From: Bacteroidota bacterium
Lineage (GTDB): Bacteria; Bacteroidota; Bacteroidia; Flavobacteriales_D; Crocinitomicaceae
Reading direction: 5' to 3'
Assembly (NCBI GenBank): GCA_024280295.1
Contig: JAJRQK010000019.1
Span: 40,714-104,713, forward strand
DNA: 64,000 bases
Positions 35,320 to 44,661 of this stretch are shown piece after piece. Position 1 is the first letter of the stretch. Each line of letters starts with the position of its first letter. The notes under the pieces were generated by a model. That model was not told the origin of the DNA. It worked only from the letters and a program-made list of their open reading frames with translations, and ran no database searches. A program made the translations under genes and the position numbers.

Positions 35320-36579
35320 TTATTCTTTGATTACTAATTTACCTTTATTAATTACGCCAACTATATACCCTTTGAGGAGTTTATTCACATAGGGAGTGTT
35401 AAATGTATTTGATTCGATTTTAGATTTATCTAAAGTCCATGTTTTACTAGGATCGAAAAAAGTTAAATCGGCTGGAGATCCTTCTTTAATTTGAGTAGAA
35501 TCAAGTCCTAGAATCGATCTGGGGCCATTTGTTAACTTTTCAATGATGGAAGTTAGTTCAAATTCAAGTAATTCACTCAAGGAAGCAAAAGTTGATTGCA
35601 AACTGATATTCCCAAAATAAGCGTGATCAAATTCAACATCCTTCTCTTCTTTATTATTTGGGCGATGATCTGAAACTATCGCGTCAATAGTTCCGTCTTT
35701 AACTCCTTCCCACAATGCTTTTCTATCACTTTCAAAGCGAAGTGGCGGCATAAATTTGTAGAGGGAATCAAAGCCTAAGACAGCTTCTTCGTTATAGATC
35801 AAGTGCGATGAATGAACATCAGCAGTGATTGATAAACCGTCTTTTTTTGCCTTCCGTATAAGTTTAACTCCTTCCGAAGTTGAAATCCCTGTACAGTGCA
35901 AATTTCCATTTGTATATGCGAGTAATCGGATATTTCGTTCTAATTCTACTACCTCAGAGATCGAAGGGTCTGCTTTTAGTCCAGTTTTAGTAGAAGCCAA
36001 TCCTTCGTTAACCATTCCGCTTCCAGCCAAAGACTGATCTCTGTTGAAGGCTATGATTTTCCCTCCGAAATTACGAGAGTAGAGCAGTGCTCGGTACATT
36101 ATTCCCGAAGAAACGGGATGGTGATCGTCGGAAAAGAGTGTTACTCCTGTTTGGTGCATATCATACATCTCTGAGAGTTCTTTCCCGTGCATTCCTTCGG
36201 TAATTGAGCCGATTGGATGAATTTGAGTGACATGATGTTCCCCTTTTCTGCGGATATATTCAATTTGACTTTTTCCATCAATCACAGGTTTTGTAATTGG
36301 TAGTACAGCAACGTGTGTGTACCCTCCGTATGCAGCAGCATCGAGTCCTGAAAGAACGGTCTCTTTATGTTCGTAGCCTGGATCACAGAAGTCTGACTTT
36401 AAATCAACCCATCCAAGTGATACATGAAGATTGTCTGAGGAAATTTCGTTGTCTGAATCTTCTGAGATGTTGTCGGCAATTCGTTGAATTACTCCGTCAT
36501 CAATGAGAATATCTTGTGTCTTTCCATGATGGGAAGAGTTCGAGTCGATGATTTTCGCTTTCTTAATGAGAACTTTCAT
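35320..36579 (-). CDS. Dihydroorotase-like protein lacking metal ligands
   Basis: This 419-aa protein has the length and fold pattern of type I dihydroorotase. The normal DLHVHLREPG is [10 protein letters not shown] here, so both metal-binding histidines are replaced (Lys61 and Asp63). LHCTGIST replaces the usual His-x-x-His site and ADVHSSHL replaces the PHH motif, while SDHRPN keeps the Asp-His. It therefore looks catalytically inactive as an amidohydrolase. Inactive PyrC' partners that shape aspartate transcarbamoylase are known in pseudomonads; a similar structural role is possible. It is commonly annotated simply as dihydroorotase. It follows the BatA-like gene by 13 nt. Confidence 0.8.
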   Translation of the reverse strand: MKVLIKKAKIIDSNSSHHGKTQDILIDDGVIQRIADNISEDSDNEISSDNLHVSLGWVDLKSDFCDPGYEHKETVLSGLDAAAYGGYTHVAVLPITKPVIDGKSQIEYIRRKGEHHVTQIHPIGSITEGMHGKELSEMYDMHQTGVTLFSDDHHPVSSGIMYRALLYSRNFGGKIIAFNRDQSLAGSGMVNEGLASTKTGLKADPSISEVVELERNIRLLAYTNGNLHCTGISTSEGVKLIRKAKKDGLSITADVHSSHLIYNEEAVLGFDSLYKFMPPLRFESDRKALWEGVKDGTIDAIVSDHRPNNKEEKDVEFDHAYFGNISLQSTFASLSELLEFELTSIIEKLTNGPRSILGLDSTQIKEGSPADLTFFDPSKTWTLDKSKIESNTFNTPYVNKLLKGYIVGVINKGKLVIKE

Positions 36580-36592
36580 AAGGCATCAGTTT

Positions 36593-38659
36593 TCACGATT
36601 TCCAGAAACGCACAAGTAGCATTTCAGCGAGCACAAAAATAAGAGTTAAAACAATACAAAGTTTCCAATAATCAAATGGTTTTTCAATAGTGATTTGAGA
36701 TACCGGACTGCTCATGCTATCCATCTCAGCAAAAACAACGTTTGTAGCTCCTTTTTTGTCAAATATACCAAGTACTTCAGCTTCCGTGAAATAATCTAGA
36801 ATAGATTCTACTCGACTGTAATTTAATGAAATATTCCCGATAGGTTCTTCACTTGATAGGCCATAATTCCCCGCTAATAATTGCTCAAACTTATCAAATT
36901 GATTCAAGGAAATATAGCTCACGCCTGAACGTTCAGTTGTCTGCGGAATAAAATCGAGTTCTTCTTTGGTCAGATGAATGACTTCTTCTTGATTTAATTT
37001 TTTATGAATGGGATATACGCTTTGATCACCAATTGTCATTGCTATGGGTTGAGTTCTTTGGCTAAGTTCACTCATTCTAAGTACAACTGTAGAAAACAGA
37101 GCATCACGCGAAAAGCTTCCCCAATCTGGGTGGATGGCACTGTAAAACATGTAGACATTTCCTTTCCCAGATGAGTAGGCGAGAAGAGGGAGGCCATTCT
37201 GCATGGTTATAAGTGTGTTGTAATTCGTCGTATTGCTTACTATGGGACGAAAGGAACTGCTTACGCTCGGTAAATTTAATTCATCAGATCGGTCTTGAAG
37301 AGCTCCTTTGATAAAATTATCATCAAAATTCAAGGATTTGATACGAGTTCCAGAAGAAATGCGAGTACCTATTAGTGGGAGCTTAACTTTGCTTAATAAC
37401 TGATTCCAGGAGCTGATTGATGGAGTTTTACCAGGAAATAAAGATAGAGATCCACCATTCTCATAGAAATCAGTTAAGTAGTTCTGGACTCCGCTTGATA
37501 ATTCATTAATCCCATTTAGAATGACTAAATCTTTGCCTTTGAAATTGTCTAGTGTGATTGCCGTAATTTTATTGGACTCAACAACATAATAATCCTCAAG
37601 GTCTAATACAATTCCTACATTTTCTATTGCATCTTCACCATTTAGGATCAAGACATTTGCATGATCTTTTACCTCATAAGCGATATAATAAGTGTCGTCA
37701 AAAAGGACATGATCGTCGGCAACTGTAATTTGTCCAGTTTTAAATCCTTTCGATTTATCTGTGTAAGTAAGTGAAGTTGATTTTTTTCCATTCGCAGGAA
37801 GGTCGATGTAAAATGATTTTTGAAATTTCTCAATACTAACTGTTACCTCTACATTTTGAAGAGGCTCTGATCCAGTATTAACAACGCTAACGTTAATTTC
37901 GTTTTTTAGTCCAATTTTACGAATTGGGGTTGAGAACCATGCAGAATCTATGTAGATGTTTTCTCTTTGCTCTGGTGCTAACTGCACTGCATGAAATTCG
38001 AAATGTTGGAGTTTGAGTTTGGATGATTTTGAAATTTTATGCCTCTGGAAATCGCTAAGTATTACACTTTGCACGAAGCTATGCTCATCATCTTCTTCAG
38101 TTTCAAAACCTTCTGACTTGGCAATTGCACGTTCTTGCCATTCAATAATTTCATCAAGTGTCCTTGTAAGTGGTGAATAAGTAATTTTATCCAATTTCTC
38201 AAGTGCGTCGATTTTCGAAATTCGACGTTGTTCAACACCTGACATTTCATTGGTTCCAATAATAAATTGTGTTCCCTGTGGTGCTTCATCTATAATTGCC
38301 TGTGCAGATTCACGGGCTTCAGACAAAAGTTCTCCCTCAATTCCACGGACTTGCATGGAAAATGAGTTATCAATATAGATTGCTAGAACAGTTTCTTTTT
38401 TGAGTGCAGCAGAATCTGTATCACTGAAATAAGGTTGAGCGAATGCTAGAACTAAAAAAATAAAAGCTAATAGTCGCGAAATAAGTACAAGGATGTGTTT
38501 TAGTTTCTGTGTTGAACGAGTTTGTTGATCCACATGTTTAACGAACTGCAAGCTCGAAAAATAATGGGTCTTATACCGTTTGAAATTAAATAGGTGAATG
38601 ACAATAGGAATAAGCAAGACAGCAAATGCCCATAGAAATTCGGGAAACAAAAACTTCAT
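36593..38659 (-). CDS. BatA-domain membrane protein with VWA-like metal site
   Basis: This 688-aa protein begins with the BatA N-terminal domain: a first helix (about 8-24), the KRYKTHYFSSLQFVKHV segment and a second helix (about 55-76). A VWA-like domain follows with D97-x-S-x-S101 (YIDNSFSM). Then come an Ig-like region, a glutamine-amidotransferase-like fold (ANVLILNGED...DLVILNG, about 345-450) and a C-terminal helix (about 664-683). Bat proteins were linked to aerotolerance in Bacteroides, but this one is isolated from a bat operon. It heads the operon running to the pseudouridine synthase. Confidence 0.85.
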   Translation of the reverse strand: MKFLFPEFLWAFAVLLIPIVIHLFNFKRYKTHYFSSLQFVKHVDQQTRSTQKLKHILVLISRLLAFIFLVLAFAQPYFSDTDSAALKKETVLAIYIDNSFSMQVRGIEGELLSEARESAQAIIDEAPQGTQFIIGTNEMSGVEQRRISKIDALEKLDKITYSPLTRTLDEIIEWQERAIAKSEGFETEEDDEHSFVQSVILSDFQRHKISKSSKLKLQHFEFHAVQLAPEQRENIYIDSAWFSTPIRKIGLKNEINVSVVNTGSEPLQNVEVTVSIEKFQKSFYIDLPANGKKSTSLTYTDKSKGFKTGQITVADDHVLFDDTYYIAYEVKDHANVLILNGEDAIENVGIVLDLEDYYVVESNKITAITLDNFKGKDLVILNGINELSSGVQNYLTDFYENGGSLSLFPGKTPSISSWNQLLSKVKLPLIGTRISSGTRIKSLNFDDNFIKGALQDRSDELNLPSVSSSFRPIVSNTTNYNTLITMQNGLPLLAYSSGKGNVYMFYSAIHPDWGSFSRDALFSTVVLRMSELSQRTQPIAMTIGDQSVYPIHKKLNQEEVIHLTKEELDFIPQTTERSGVSYISLNQFDKFEQLLAGNYGLSSEEPIGNISLNYSRVESILDYFTEAEVLGIFDKKGATNVVFAEMDSMSSPVSQITIEKPFDYWKLCIVLTLIFVLAEMLLVRFWKS

Positions 38660-38663
38660 GCAC

Positions 38664-38671
38664 CAAAAATA
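38664..38671 (-). promoter_or_regulatory. -7 element TATTTTTG before the BatA-like gene
   Basis: TATTTTTG on the minus strand is an exact TAnnTTTG match and ends 4 nt before the ATG, so the operon message would be leaderless. Confidence 0.5.
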
Positions 38672-38809
38672 AGATTTAACATGAAGTAATCACAAGATTG
38701 AGCTTCGAATTAGCGGAAATTGTGATTTGTTCAAGTTTTCCTAGTGCCTAGGAAGAGCAAACTCTATCAGGGTTCATAATTCTCAGTCAGATATTGAACG
38801 TCAATAAGA

Positions 38810-39460
38810 TCAAAAACTCTCATGAGGATCGAGTTTATCAGCTGGAATTGATTTAATACTCTCAAAACTAGTTGCCTTCTTAATTATTCCCATGTTGTTG
38901 TACTCAAGATCGATCCCCTTCCATATCCATCCTTCGATGTTATGCGATTTACTCTTCCATCCACTAGTTTGTTTTCCAGCAACCATCTTATCTCCTATAT
39001 GATCGTATGAATAGCTTAATTGAGTAGCATCTCCATGTGAAAACATTGATAACTCAGTATCTTTAGGACGTATGAATGGGTTTTCACTTGAATTAACTTC
39101 TTCACTCATGCTGATATAATTACAATTGTACGAAGTCCTTTTATCTCCAGTCCAAATCATCTTTACCTTATTATGATTTTTGGAAGATTGATGAATGTCC
39201 TGTTCGATTACCACACGCTTTCCATATTGATCAAACCATACTGTCTCGGATCCAGTCCACTTACCTAAATATTCGAAAGTGATTTTTCCTGAAGCAACTT
39301 CAAAGAGTTTGTCAGCATCGTTGATTTCCTCAATCGCGTCATTAATTATGTCTTTTGTATCATCTGAGTCATTGGACATGTCATCCATAGCTGATTCAGC
39401 TTCGCTGCAGGAGAAAACCATAAGTAAAATCACGGGTAATAATAGCAGAAGTACTTTCAT
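38810..39460 (-). CDS. Lipoprotein of unknown function (216 aa)
   Basis: The N-terminus KVLLLLLPVILLMVFSC is a lipobox (Cys18), followed by an Asp/Glu/Ser-rich linker. The mature domain (about 55-200) has the regular strands ITFEYLGKWTGSETVWFDQY and SHNIEGWIWKGIDLEYNN. The Trp/Tyr-rich strands resemble a LolA/LppX- or DUF4412-like half-barrel, but this is only a shape impression. It is a single gene divergent from a glycosyltransferase. The function is unknown. Confidence 0.68.
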   Translation of the reverse strand: MKVLLLLLPVILLMVFSCSEAESAMDDMSNDSDDTKDIINDAIEEINDADKLFEVASGKITFEYLGKWTGSETVWFDQYGKRVVIEQDIHQSSKNHNKVKMIWTGDKRTSYNCNYISMSEEVNSSENPFIRPKDTELSMFSHGDATQLSYSYDHIGDKMVAGKQTSGWKSKSHNIEGWIWKGIDLEYNNMGIIKKATSFESIKSIPADKLDPHESF

Positions 39461-39634
39461 TGAAACTATTTTTGGTTGAGCCTTATTGTTTTTTAATATA
39501 CGGTTTCTTTATGAGGAACATGAAATTCAGTGGGTTAGTTATATATTGACGGTGTATCACTGAATATTGATAAAATAAAATAGGGTTTGATCAGATGTTT
39601 TGCTTTATCGCTTCGGCTTTTTTGATCTTTATTG

Positions 39635-39642
39635 TAATTTCG
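39635..39642 (+). promoter_or_regulatory. -7-like element TAATTTCG before the glycosyltransferase at 39648
   Basis: TAATTTCG is one base off TAnnTTTG and ends 5 nt before ATG 39648, again suggesting a leaderless message. Confidence 0.35.
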
Positions 39643-39647
39643 TCCAC

Positions 39648-40766
39648 ATGAAGATTGCTCTTTTTTCGGCTTTTTATCCTTACCGTGGCGGAATTGCTCA
39701 GTTTAGCGCTATGTTGTTTCGTGCATTGGAAAAAGAGCATTCTGTCAACGCGTTTACGTTTAAGCGTCAGTATCCAGGATTTCTATTTCCAGGGTCGTCT
39801 CAATTTGTCTCTGAAGATGATACTGCGGATTCAATTGAAGCAACAAGAGTTCTTGATTCAATAAACCCTGCTTCTTTTAGTGCTGCTGCAAAAAAAATAA
39901 ACGAAACATATCCTCGATTATACATAGGTCAATATTGGATGACATTCTTTGGTCCTTCTATGGCTGGAATGCAGAAACGAATTACCAAAAGTGCGAAGCG
40001 AATAAGTATTTTACACAATGTTATTCCACATGAAAAGCGTTTCTTTGACAAGAAATCCAATCGAATGTTCCTTAAGCAGAATGACGGTTTTGTTGTTCTT
40101 AGTGACGTCGTTTTAAAAGATTTACTTTCATTGCAGCCAGATGCCAACTATTTAAGGATAGATCATCCAATATACAATCACTTTGGTCAGAAACAGGAAC
40201 GGTCTAAAGCATTAGAATCTCTTAAATTAGATCCTCACAAAAAGTATTTACTCTTTTTTGGCTTTATACGAGATTACAAAGGACTTGATTTATTAATTGA
40301 TGCACTTAATCTACTTCCAGATGATTATCATGTAATTGTTGCTGGTGAGGTCTATGGTTCGTTTGATAAATATGCGAAACAAATAGAAACGCACGGGCTT
40401 TCTAATCGAATTCACTTGTACACTGAATATATCTCAGACGATGAAGTAAGTACTTATTTTTCAGCATCAGATGTTTGTATGCTTCCGTATAAAAATGCTA
40501 CTCAATCTGGAATCACAGCGATTTCTCATCATTTTGATTTGCCAATTATTGCTACGGATGTAGGTGGATTAAAGGAGAATACAAAAGATGGCATCACGGG
40601 TCTTATTGTTTCGAAACCAGATTCTTCGCAAATATCTGATGCAGTTCAATACTATTTCGATTCAAATTTAAGGGATGAATTGAGTAAAAATATAGCTATT
40701 GAAAAAGCTGAAAATAGTTGGGAGAATTTTGCTCAGAAAATTGTTGAGTTTGGAAGATCACTCTGA
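39648..40766 (+). CDS. GT4 family glycosyltransferase
   Basis: ATG 39648 replaces the TTG at 39600 because it yields the usual N-terminal strand MKIALFSAFYPYRGGIAQF (372 aa). The acceptor half contains YIGQYWMTFFGPSMAG. The C-terminal half has the GT-B nucleotide-sugar region: LLFFGFIRDYKGLDLLIDAL, VIVAGEVYG, LPYKNATQSGITAISH and ATDVGGLKE. The substrate is unknown; such single GT4 genes in Bacteroidota usually serve surface polysaccharides. It converges on TIGR02757 with an 18-bp gap. Confidence 0.88.
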   Translation: MKIALFSAFYPYRGGIAQFSAMLFRALEKEHSVNAFTFKRQYPGFLFPGSSQFVSEDDTADSIEATRVLDSINPASFSAAAKKINETYPRLYIGQYWMTFFGPSMAGMQKRITKSAKRISILHNVIPHEKRFFDKKSNRMFLKQNDGFVVLSDVVLKDLLSLQPDANYLRIDHPIYNHFGQKQERSKALESLKLDPHKKYLLFFGFIRDYKGLDLLIDALNLLPDDYHVIVAGEVYGSFDKYAKQIETHGLSNRIHLYTEYISDDEVSTYFSASDVCMLPYKNATQSGITAISHHFDLPIIATDVGGLKENTKDGITGLIVSKPDSSQISDAVQYYFDSNLRDELSKNIAIEKAENSWENFAQKIVEFGRSL

Positions 40767-40784
40767 TCTTATTGGATAGAGAAA

Positions 40785-41534
40785 TTACTCAAAAGCACCA
40801 ATTCCAAACAACGCGAAATCATATTTACAAGGATCAATAGGATCGAACTTTCTGAGATTAGTCATTAATTCTTCGAGTGCCTTCCAATCATCTTGTTTTC
40901 GTGTGATAAGTCCTAGTGATCTAGCATGTCGGCTTGTGTGAACATCCAATGGAAGATAAAGTTCTGAAGTAGGAATTGAGTTCCATATTCCGAAATCTAC
41001 CCCTTGATTATCATTTCTGACCATCCAACGAAGAAACATATTGATTCGCTTAGTTGCTGAATTATTTTCGGGATTTGACACGTGTTTTTCTGATCGTTTT
41101 TCGTGCTCAACTTCGAGAAATTGATTTCTGAAATTGATTATTCGCCCCTTAATACCTCCAAATTCATTGTGCTCTCTGAATGCTGCCTCAAGTCCTCCTG
41201 TTTCGTAGATATTTCGGAGGGATCTGAAGAAAAAGTCAAGGTCGATAGCGTTAAATGTACGGTGAACGAAATTCAGAGGCTGTAATTCGTAATTTAGAAT
41301 AAATTCGTAAGGAGTGTTGTTCATAATTTCAATCAGCCGCCTTCCATTCTTGATGATTGTTGCTCTCTGACCCCAAGCAATTGTAGCGATAAGAAACCCG
41401 ACAATTTCTATGTCTTCCTTTTTTGAAAATTGGTGGGGGAGTTGTATAGGATCAGTTTCAATAAATGATTGTTGATTGTATTGTTCTGATTTAAAATCGA
41501 GGTAGTCTTTCAATTCATTCTTAGTCATTGCCAT
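40785..41534 (-). CDS. TIGR02757 family protein
   Basis: This is a 249-aa, mostly helical protein. YNQQSFIETDPIQLPHQFSK with EIVGFLIATIAWGQR near the N-terminus, MFLRWMVRNDNQGVDFGIW, and LPLDVHTSRHARSLGLITRK match the conserved uncharacterised family TIGR02757 found across Bacteroidota. The DVHTSRHA segment could be a ligand or nucleic-acid contact as in helix-hairpin-helix glycosylase-like folds, but no activity is known. It begins directly after lolD (no gap), so lolD and this gene are coupled. Confidence 0.85.
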   Translation of the reverse strand: MAMTKNELKDYLDFKSEQYNQQSFIETDPIQLPHQFSKKEDIEIVGFLIATIAWGQRATIIKNGRRLIEIMNNTPYEFILNYELQPLNFVHRTFNAIDLDFFFRSLRNIYETGGLEAAFREHNEFGGIKGRIINFRNQFLEVEHEKRSEKHVSNPENNSATKRINMFLRWMVRNDNQGVDFGIWNSIPTSELYLPLDVHTSRHARSLGLITRKQDDWKALEELMTNLRKFDPIDPCKYDFALFGIGAFE

Positions 41535-42188
41535 CTATTCAATGATCATTCCGTCAGCCATTTGAAGTTTTCTATCCGTCATGTTGGCCAATTCATTGTT
41601 GTGAGTAACGATAATAAATGTTTGCTTGAATTGATCCCTTAGGTCGAAAAATAATTGGTGAAGTTCTTTTGAGTTTACACTGTCTAAGTTGCCTGATGGT
41701 TCGTCCGCTAAAATTACTTTAGGTTTATTAATCAGTGATCGAGCTACGGCGATTCGTTGCTGTTCACCACCAGATAATTCATTCGGTCGATGCGTTGCTC
41801 GTGAGGTTAGGTCAAGCATTTCAAGAAGTTCCATTGCTTCCATTTTTGCATCCTTCATAGGTCGCCCTTGAATAAGTGCTGGTAGAATGATATTTTCTAA
41901 TGCTGAAAATTCAGGGAGTAATTGATGGAATTGAAAAATAAATCCAATTTTTTGATTTCGAAATGACGAAAGTTGACGTGCATTTAAGCTAAATGGATCA
42001 ACTCCATCAAGTGATATCATTCCTGCATCAGGAGTGTCTAGCGTTCCTAATATTTGGAGTAAAGTAGTCTTTCCTGCTCCGGAAGAACCAACTATCGAAA
42101 CGATTTCACCTTCATTAATCTCAAGATTTATTCCTTTCAGAATTTCAAGTGATTCGAATGATTTAGTAATTTCTTTAGCAATCAACAT
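41535..42188 (-). CDS. lolD: ABC transporter ATP-binding protein, LolD type
   Basis: This 217-aa ATPase has Walker [11 protein letters not shown]-loop region [17 protein letters not shown], signature [15 protein letters not shown], Walker [13 protein letters not shown] and the H-loop [18 protein letters not shown] is typical of LolD, the energy source of the LolCDE lipoprotein-release complex that sends lipoproteins from the inner to the outer membrane. LolC/LolE are not in the window. The start abuts ribBA and the stop abuts TIGR02757, giving a tight three-gene operon. Confidence 0.88.
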   Translation of the reverse strand: MLIAKEITKSFESLEILKGINLEINEGEIVSIVGSSGAGKTTLLQILGTLDTPDAGMISLDGVDPFSLNARQLSSFRNQKIGFIFQFHQLLPEFSALENIILPALIQGRPMKDAKMEAMELLEMLDLTSRATHRPNELSGGEQQRIAVARSLINKPKVILADEPSGNLDSVNSKELHQLFFDLRDQFKQTFIIVTHNNELANMTDRKLQMADGMIIE

Positions 42189-43403
42189 CTATTTATCGAG
42201 TTTGAGTAAATGTCCCATTTTGTCGCGTTTTGTCTTCAAGTAACCCTCATTGTGTTTATTTGCTGCAATTTCCAAAGCAATATTATCTACAACTTCGAGA
42301 CCATAGCCAATAAGTCCTGTTCGTTTTTTAGGATTGTTGGACATCAGCATCATTTTAGATACTCCGAGTTTGCGCAGTATTTGTGCGCCAATTCCATAGT
42401 CGCGCTCATCTCCCTTAAATCCAAGTTTGATATTTGCTTCTAAAGTATCGTATCCTTGTTCTTGAAGTTTGTATGCCTTTAACTTGTTTGTTAAACCAAT
42501 TCCGCGACCTTCTTGATTCATATAAACGATAACACCTTTTCCTGCTTCTTCAATCATTTGCATTGATTTAGTAAGCTGCGGTCCACAATCACAACGACAA
42601 GAACCAAAAATATCACCTGTCATGCAAGATGAATGAACACGAACTAAAATTGGTTCATCCTCTTCCCAGGTTCCTTTGACAACTGCGAGATGCTCTTTAT
42701 CCGTATTTACTTCTTTATATAAATAGAGATCAAAATCACCATGCACAGTGGGTAGTTTAACATCAATCACTTCTTTGATCAATGATTCAGTTTGAATTCG
42801 ATATTCAATTAGATCTTCAATGGAGATAAGTTTTAAGTCAAATTTCTTAGCAATAACAGCCAACTCAGGAAGTCGAGCCATCGAGCCATCTTCATTCAAG
42901 ATTTCTACAATCACTCCAGCAGGCTCAAATCCTGCAAGTCGTGCTAGGTCAACTGCTGCCTCAGTATGTCCAGCTCTACGTAGAACACCACCTTTCTTTG
43001 CTCGAAGTGGGAAAATATGACCTGGTTTACCAATTTCTTCCGGTCGAATGTTAGGATCTATAAGGGCATGAATCGTTTTTGATCGATCACTAGCACTAAT
43101 TCCAGTTGTACATCCATGACCATTAAGATCAACAGATACAGTAAATGCTGTTTCATAGGCTGCGGAATTATTTTTCACCATCAATTTCAAGCCTAATTGA
43201 TCACATCTTTCTTCAAGAAGAGGAGCGCAAACTAATCCTCTACCATGTGTAGCCATAAAATTTATTATCTCTGGTGTTACATTTCTTGCTGCTGTAACGA
43301 AATCTCCCTCGTTCTCACGATTCTCATCATCTACTACAACTACCACTTTGCCATCCCGAATGTCTTGGATAGCCTCCTCAATCGTATTTAATTTAATCTC
43401 CAT
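42189..43403 (-). CDS. ribBA: Bifunctional 3,4-DHBP synthase / GTP cyclohydrolase II
   Basis: RibBA supplies both precursors of riboflavin. In the 404-aa protein the N-terminal half (about 1-205) has [48 protein letters not shown]. The C-terminal half (about 206-404) has the zinc site [16 protein letters not shown], then [12 protein letters not shown] and the arginine region [14 protein letters not shown]. Both active sites look complete. First gene of the ribBA-lolD-TIGR02757 operon. I see no FMN riboswitch in the 70-nt upstream gap. Confidence 0.96.
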   Translation of the reverse strand: MEIKLNTIEEAIQDIRDGKVVVVVDDENRENEGDFVTAARNVTPEIINFMATHGRGLVCAPLLEERCDQLGLKLMVKNNSAAYETAFTVSVDLNGHGCTTGISASDRSKTIHALIDPNIRPEEIGKPGHIFPLRAKKGGVLRRAGHTEAAVDLARLAGFEPAGVIVEILNEDGSMARLPELAVIAKKFDLKLISIEDLIEYRIQTESLIKEVIDVKLPTVHGDFDLYLYKEVNTDKEHLAVVKGTWEEDEPILVRVHSSCMTGDIFGSCRCDCGPQLTKSMQMIEEAGKGVIVYMNQEGRGIGLTNKLKAYKLQEQGYDTLEANIKLGFKGDERDYGIGAQILRKLGVSKMMLMSNNPKKRTGLIGYGLEVVDNIALEIAANKHNEGYLKTKRDKMGHLLKLDK

Positions 43404-43473
43404 AGGGTAAGATCCTTATTTAGTGTAAAATTACAGGAAATATATATGATAAGACGTCTGGAATCACGAAAAA

Positions 43474-44661
43474 TTACATTGGATTATGAATCAAATTAAT
43501 TAATTTACTGGTAGTTGTTGTCCAACTATATTTTTCTTTTACAAATGACATTGCGTTCTCTTTAATATTAGTGTAGAGTTCGTCATCACAGAGTAATCGA
43601 TTAATCGCAGAAATGAATTCATCCTCATTATTCGCTACGAGTATTTCTTTCTCATTAGTTGTTCGAATGGGAGCATTGGCAAGTGAAGTTGTAATACATG
43701 GGATACCTATTGCCATTGCCTCAAGGATTTTATTTTGCATTCCAGTACCGATCATCATTGGGGCAAGAAATATTCGCCCTTTCGCATAAGATGTTCTAAT
43801 GTCATCGACCCAACCTGTAACCTCGATTTGCTTCGAAATTTTACCAAGTTTGTACACTTCTAATGTTGGTGATGATCCTGAAACAAGTAGCTTACTGCTA
43901 GGGAAGTGTGATAAGATTTTTTCGTGTATGTATGATACAGCTTCAATGTTTGGCGGGTAACTCATGTTTCCAACGAACACAAAATCATGCGTTTTTTTCA
44001 TTGAGTTTTGTTCGAAGAAACTTTTATCAATTCCATTTGGGACACATATAATTTTTGATGCTTCAGGATGAAGAATTAAGAGTCTATCCTGTTTGCTAAT
44101 GATTGTTTTGTTCTCGAAAAAATCGAACATTTTACTCTCATAAGATCTTAATCTTTTTGCCTCGGACTTAAATAACCATCTTTTATAGAAAGGTTGATTT
44201 TGAATACGTCTTTGAATTCCTGCACTTAATGCATCTTGGAAATCAATTGTCTTTGGAATAGAATGCTCATTTTTCACATACTCAGACATTCTAATTAGTT
44301 GGCAGTAAATATGATTAAATGATTTTTCTTTAACTAATTGTTTAATTCGAACATGTGCTTTTTTGCTATAAAAATATCCAACCTGAAAAGGCAGATTATT
44401 GAAAAAAGAGCGAAAGGTATTCCAACCTATTTGGAGTTTAGTTTGTCGGTGAATAACTAATTCATTACAGTAGTTCCTAACAATGGATTGATGTTCAGCA
44501 GACACATCGTGATCAGTTATGGCAAATAGGGTTACTTCGAAATTTTCACTTAGTTCCTTTAGTTGATGAAATGCACGCAATTTATCGCCCTTATCCAATG
44601 GGTAAGGGAATCGGGAGACGAGCATGAGAATTTGAACTTTATTTTCCACGGAGGATTTCAA
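43474..44661 (-). CDS. GT4-like glycosyltransferase (second of a pair)
   Basis: This is a 395-aa GT-B protein. The N-terminal strand is VQILMLVSRFPYPLDKGDK, followed by FEVTLFAITD. The donor half has FVFVGNMSYPPNIEAVSYI, LLVSGSSPTLEV, GWVDDIRTSYAKGRIFLAPM and a nucleotide-sugar region GTGMQNKILEAMAIGIPCI. It overlaps the previous glycosyltransferase by 23 nt and has similar build, so the pair probably acts one after the other on the same glycan. The acceptor is unknown. It is related to the exosortase/PEP-CTERM-type sugar transferase group but lacks other genes of that system. Confidence 0.87.
   Translation of the reverse strand: MKSSVENKVQILMLVSRFPYPLDKGDKLRAFHQLKELSENFEVTLFAITDHDVSAEHQSIVRNYCNELVIHRQTKLQIGWNTFRSFFNNLPFQVGYFYSKKAHVRIKQLVKEKSFNHIYCQLIRMSEYVKNEHSIPKTIDFQDALSAGIQRRIQNQPFYKRWLFKSEAKRLRSYESKMFDFFENKTIISKQDRLLILHPEASKIICVPNGIDKSFFEQNSMKKTHDFVFVGNMSYPPNIEAVSYIHEKILSHFPSSKLLVSGSSPTLEVYKLGKISKQIEVTGWVDDIRTSYAKGRIFLAPMMIGTGMQNKILEAMAIGIPCITTSLANAPIRTTNEKEILVANNEDEFISAINRLLCDDELYTNIKENAMSFVKEKYSWTTTTSKLINLIHNPM

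Noticed and set aside
39526-39564. TTCAGTG...CACTGAA inverted repeat upstream of the glycosyltransferase
   Set aside because: Only 7 bp per arm with a 25-nt spacer; expected by chance in AT-rich DNA.
43404-43473. Possible FMN riboswitch upstream of ribBA
   Set aside because: The gap is only 70 nt and has none of the conserved RFN-element segments.
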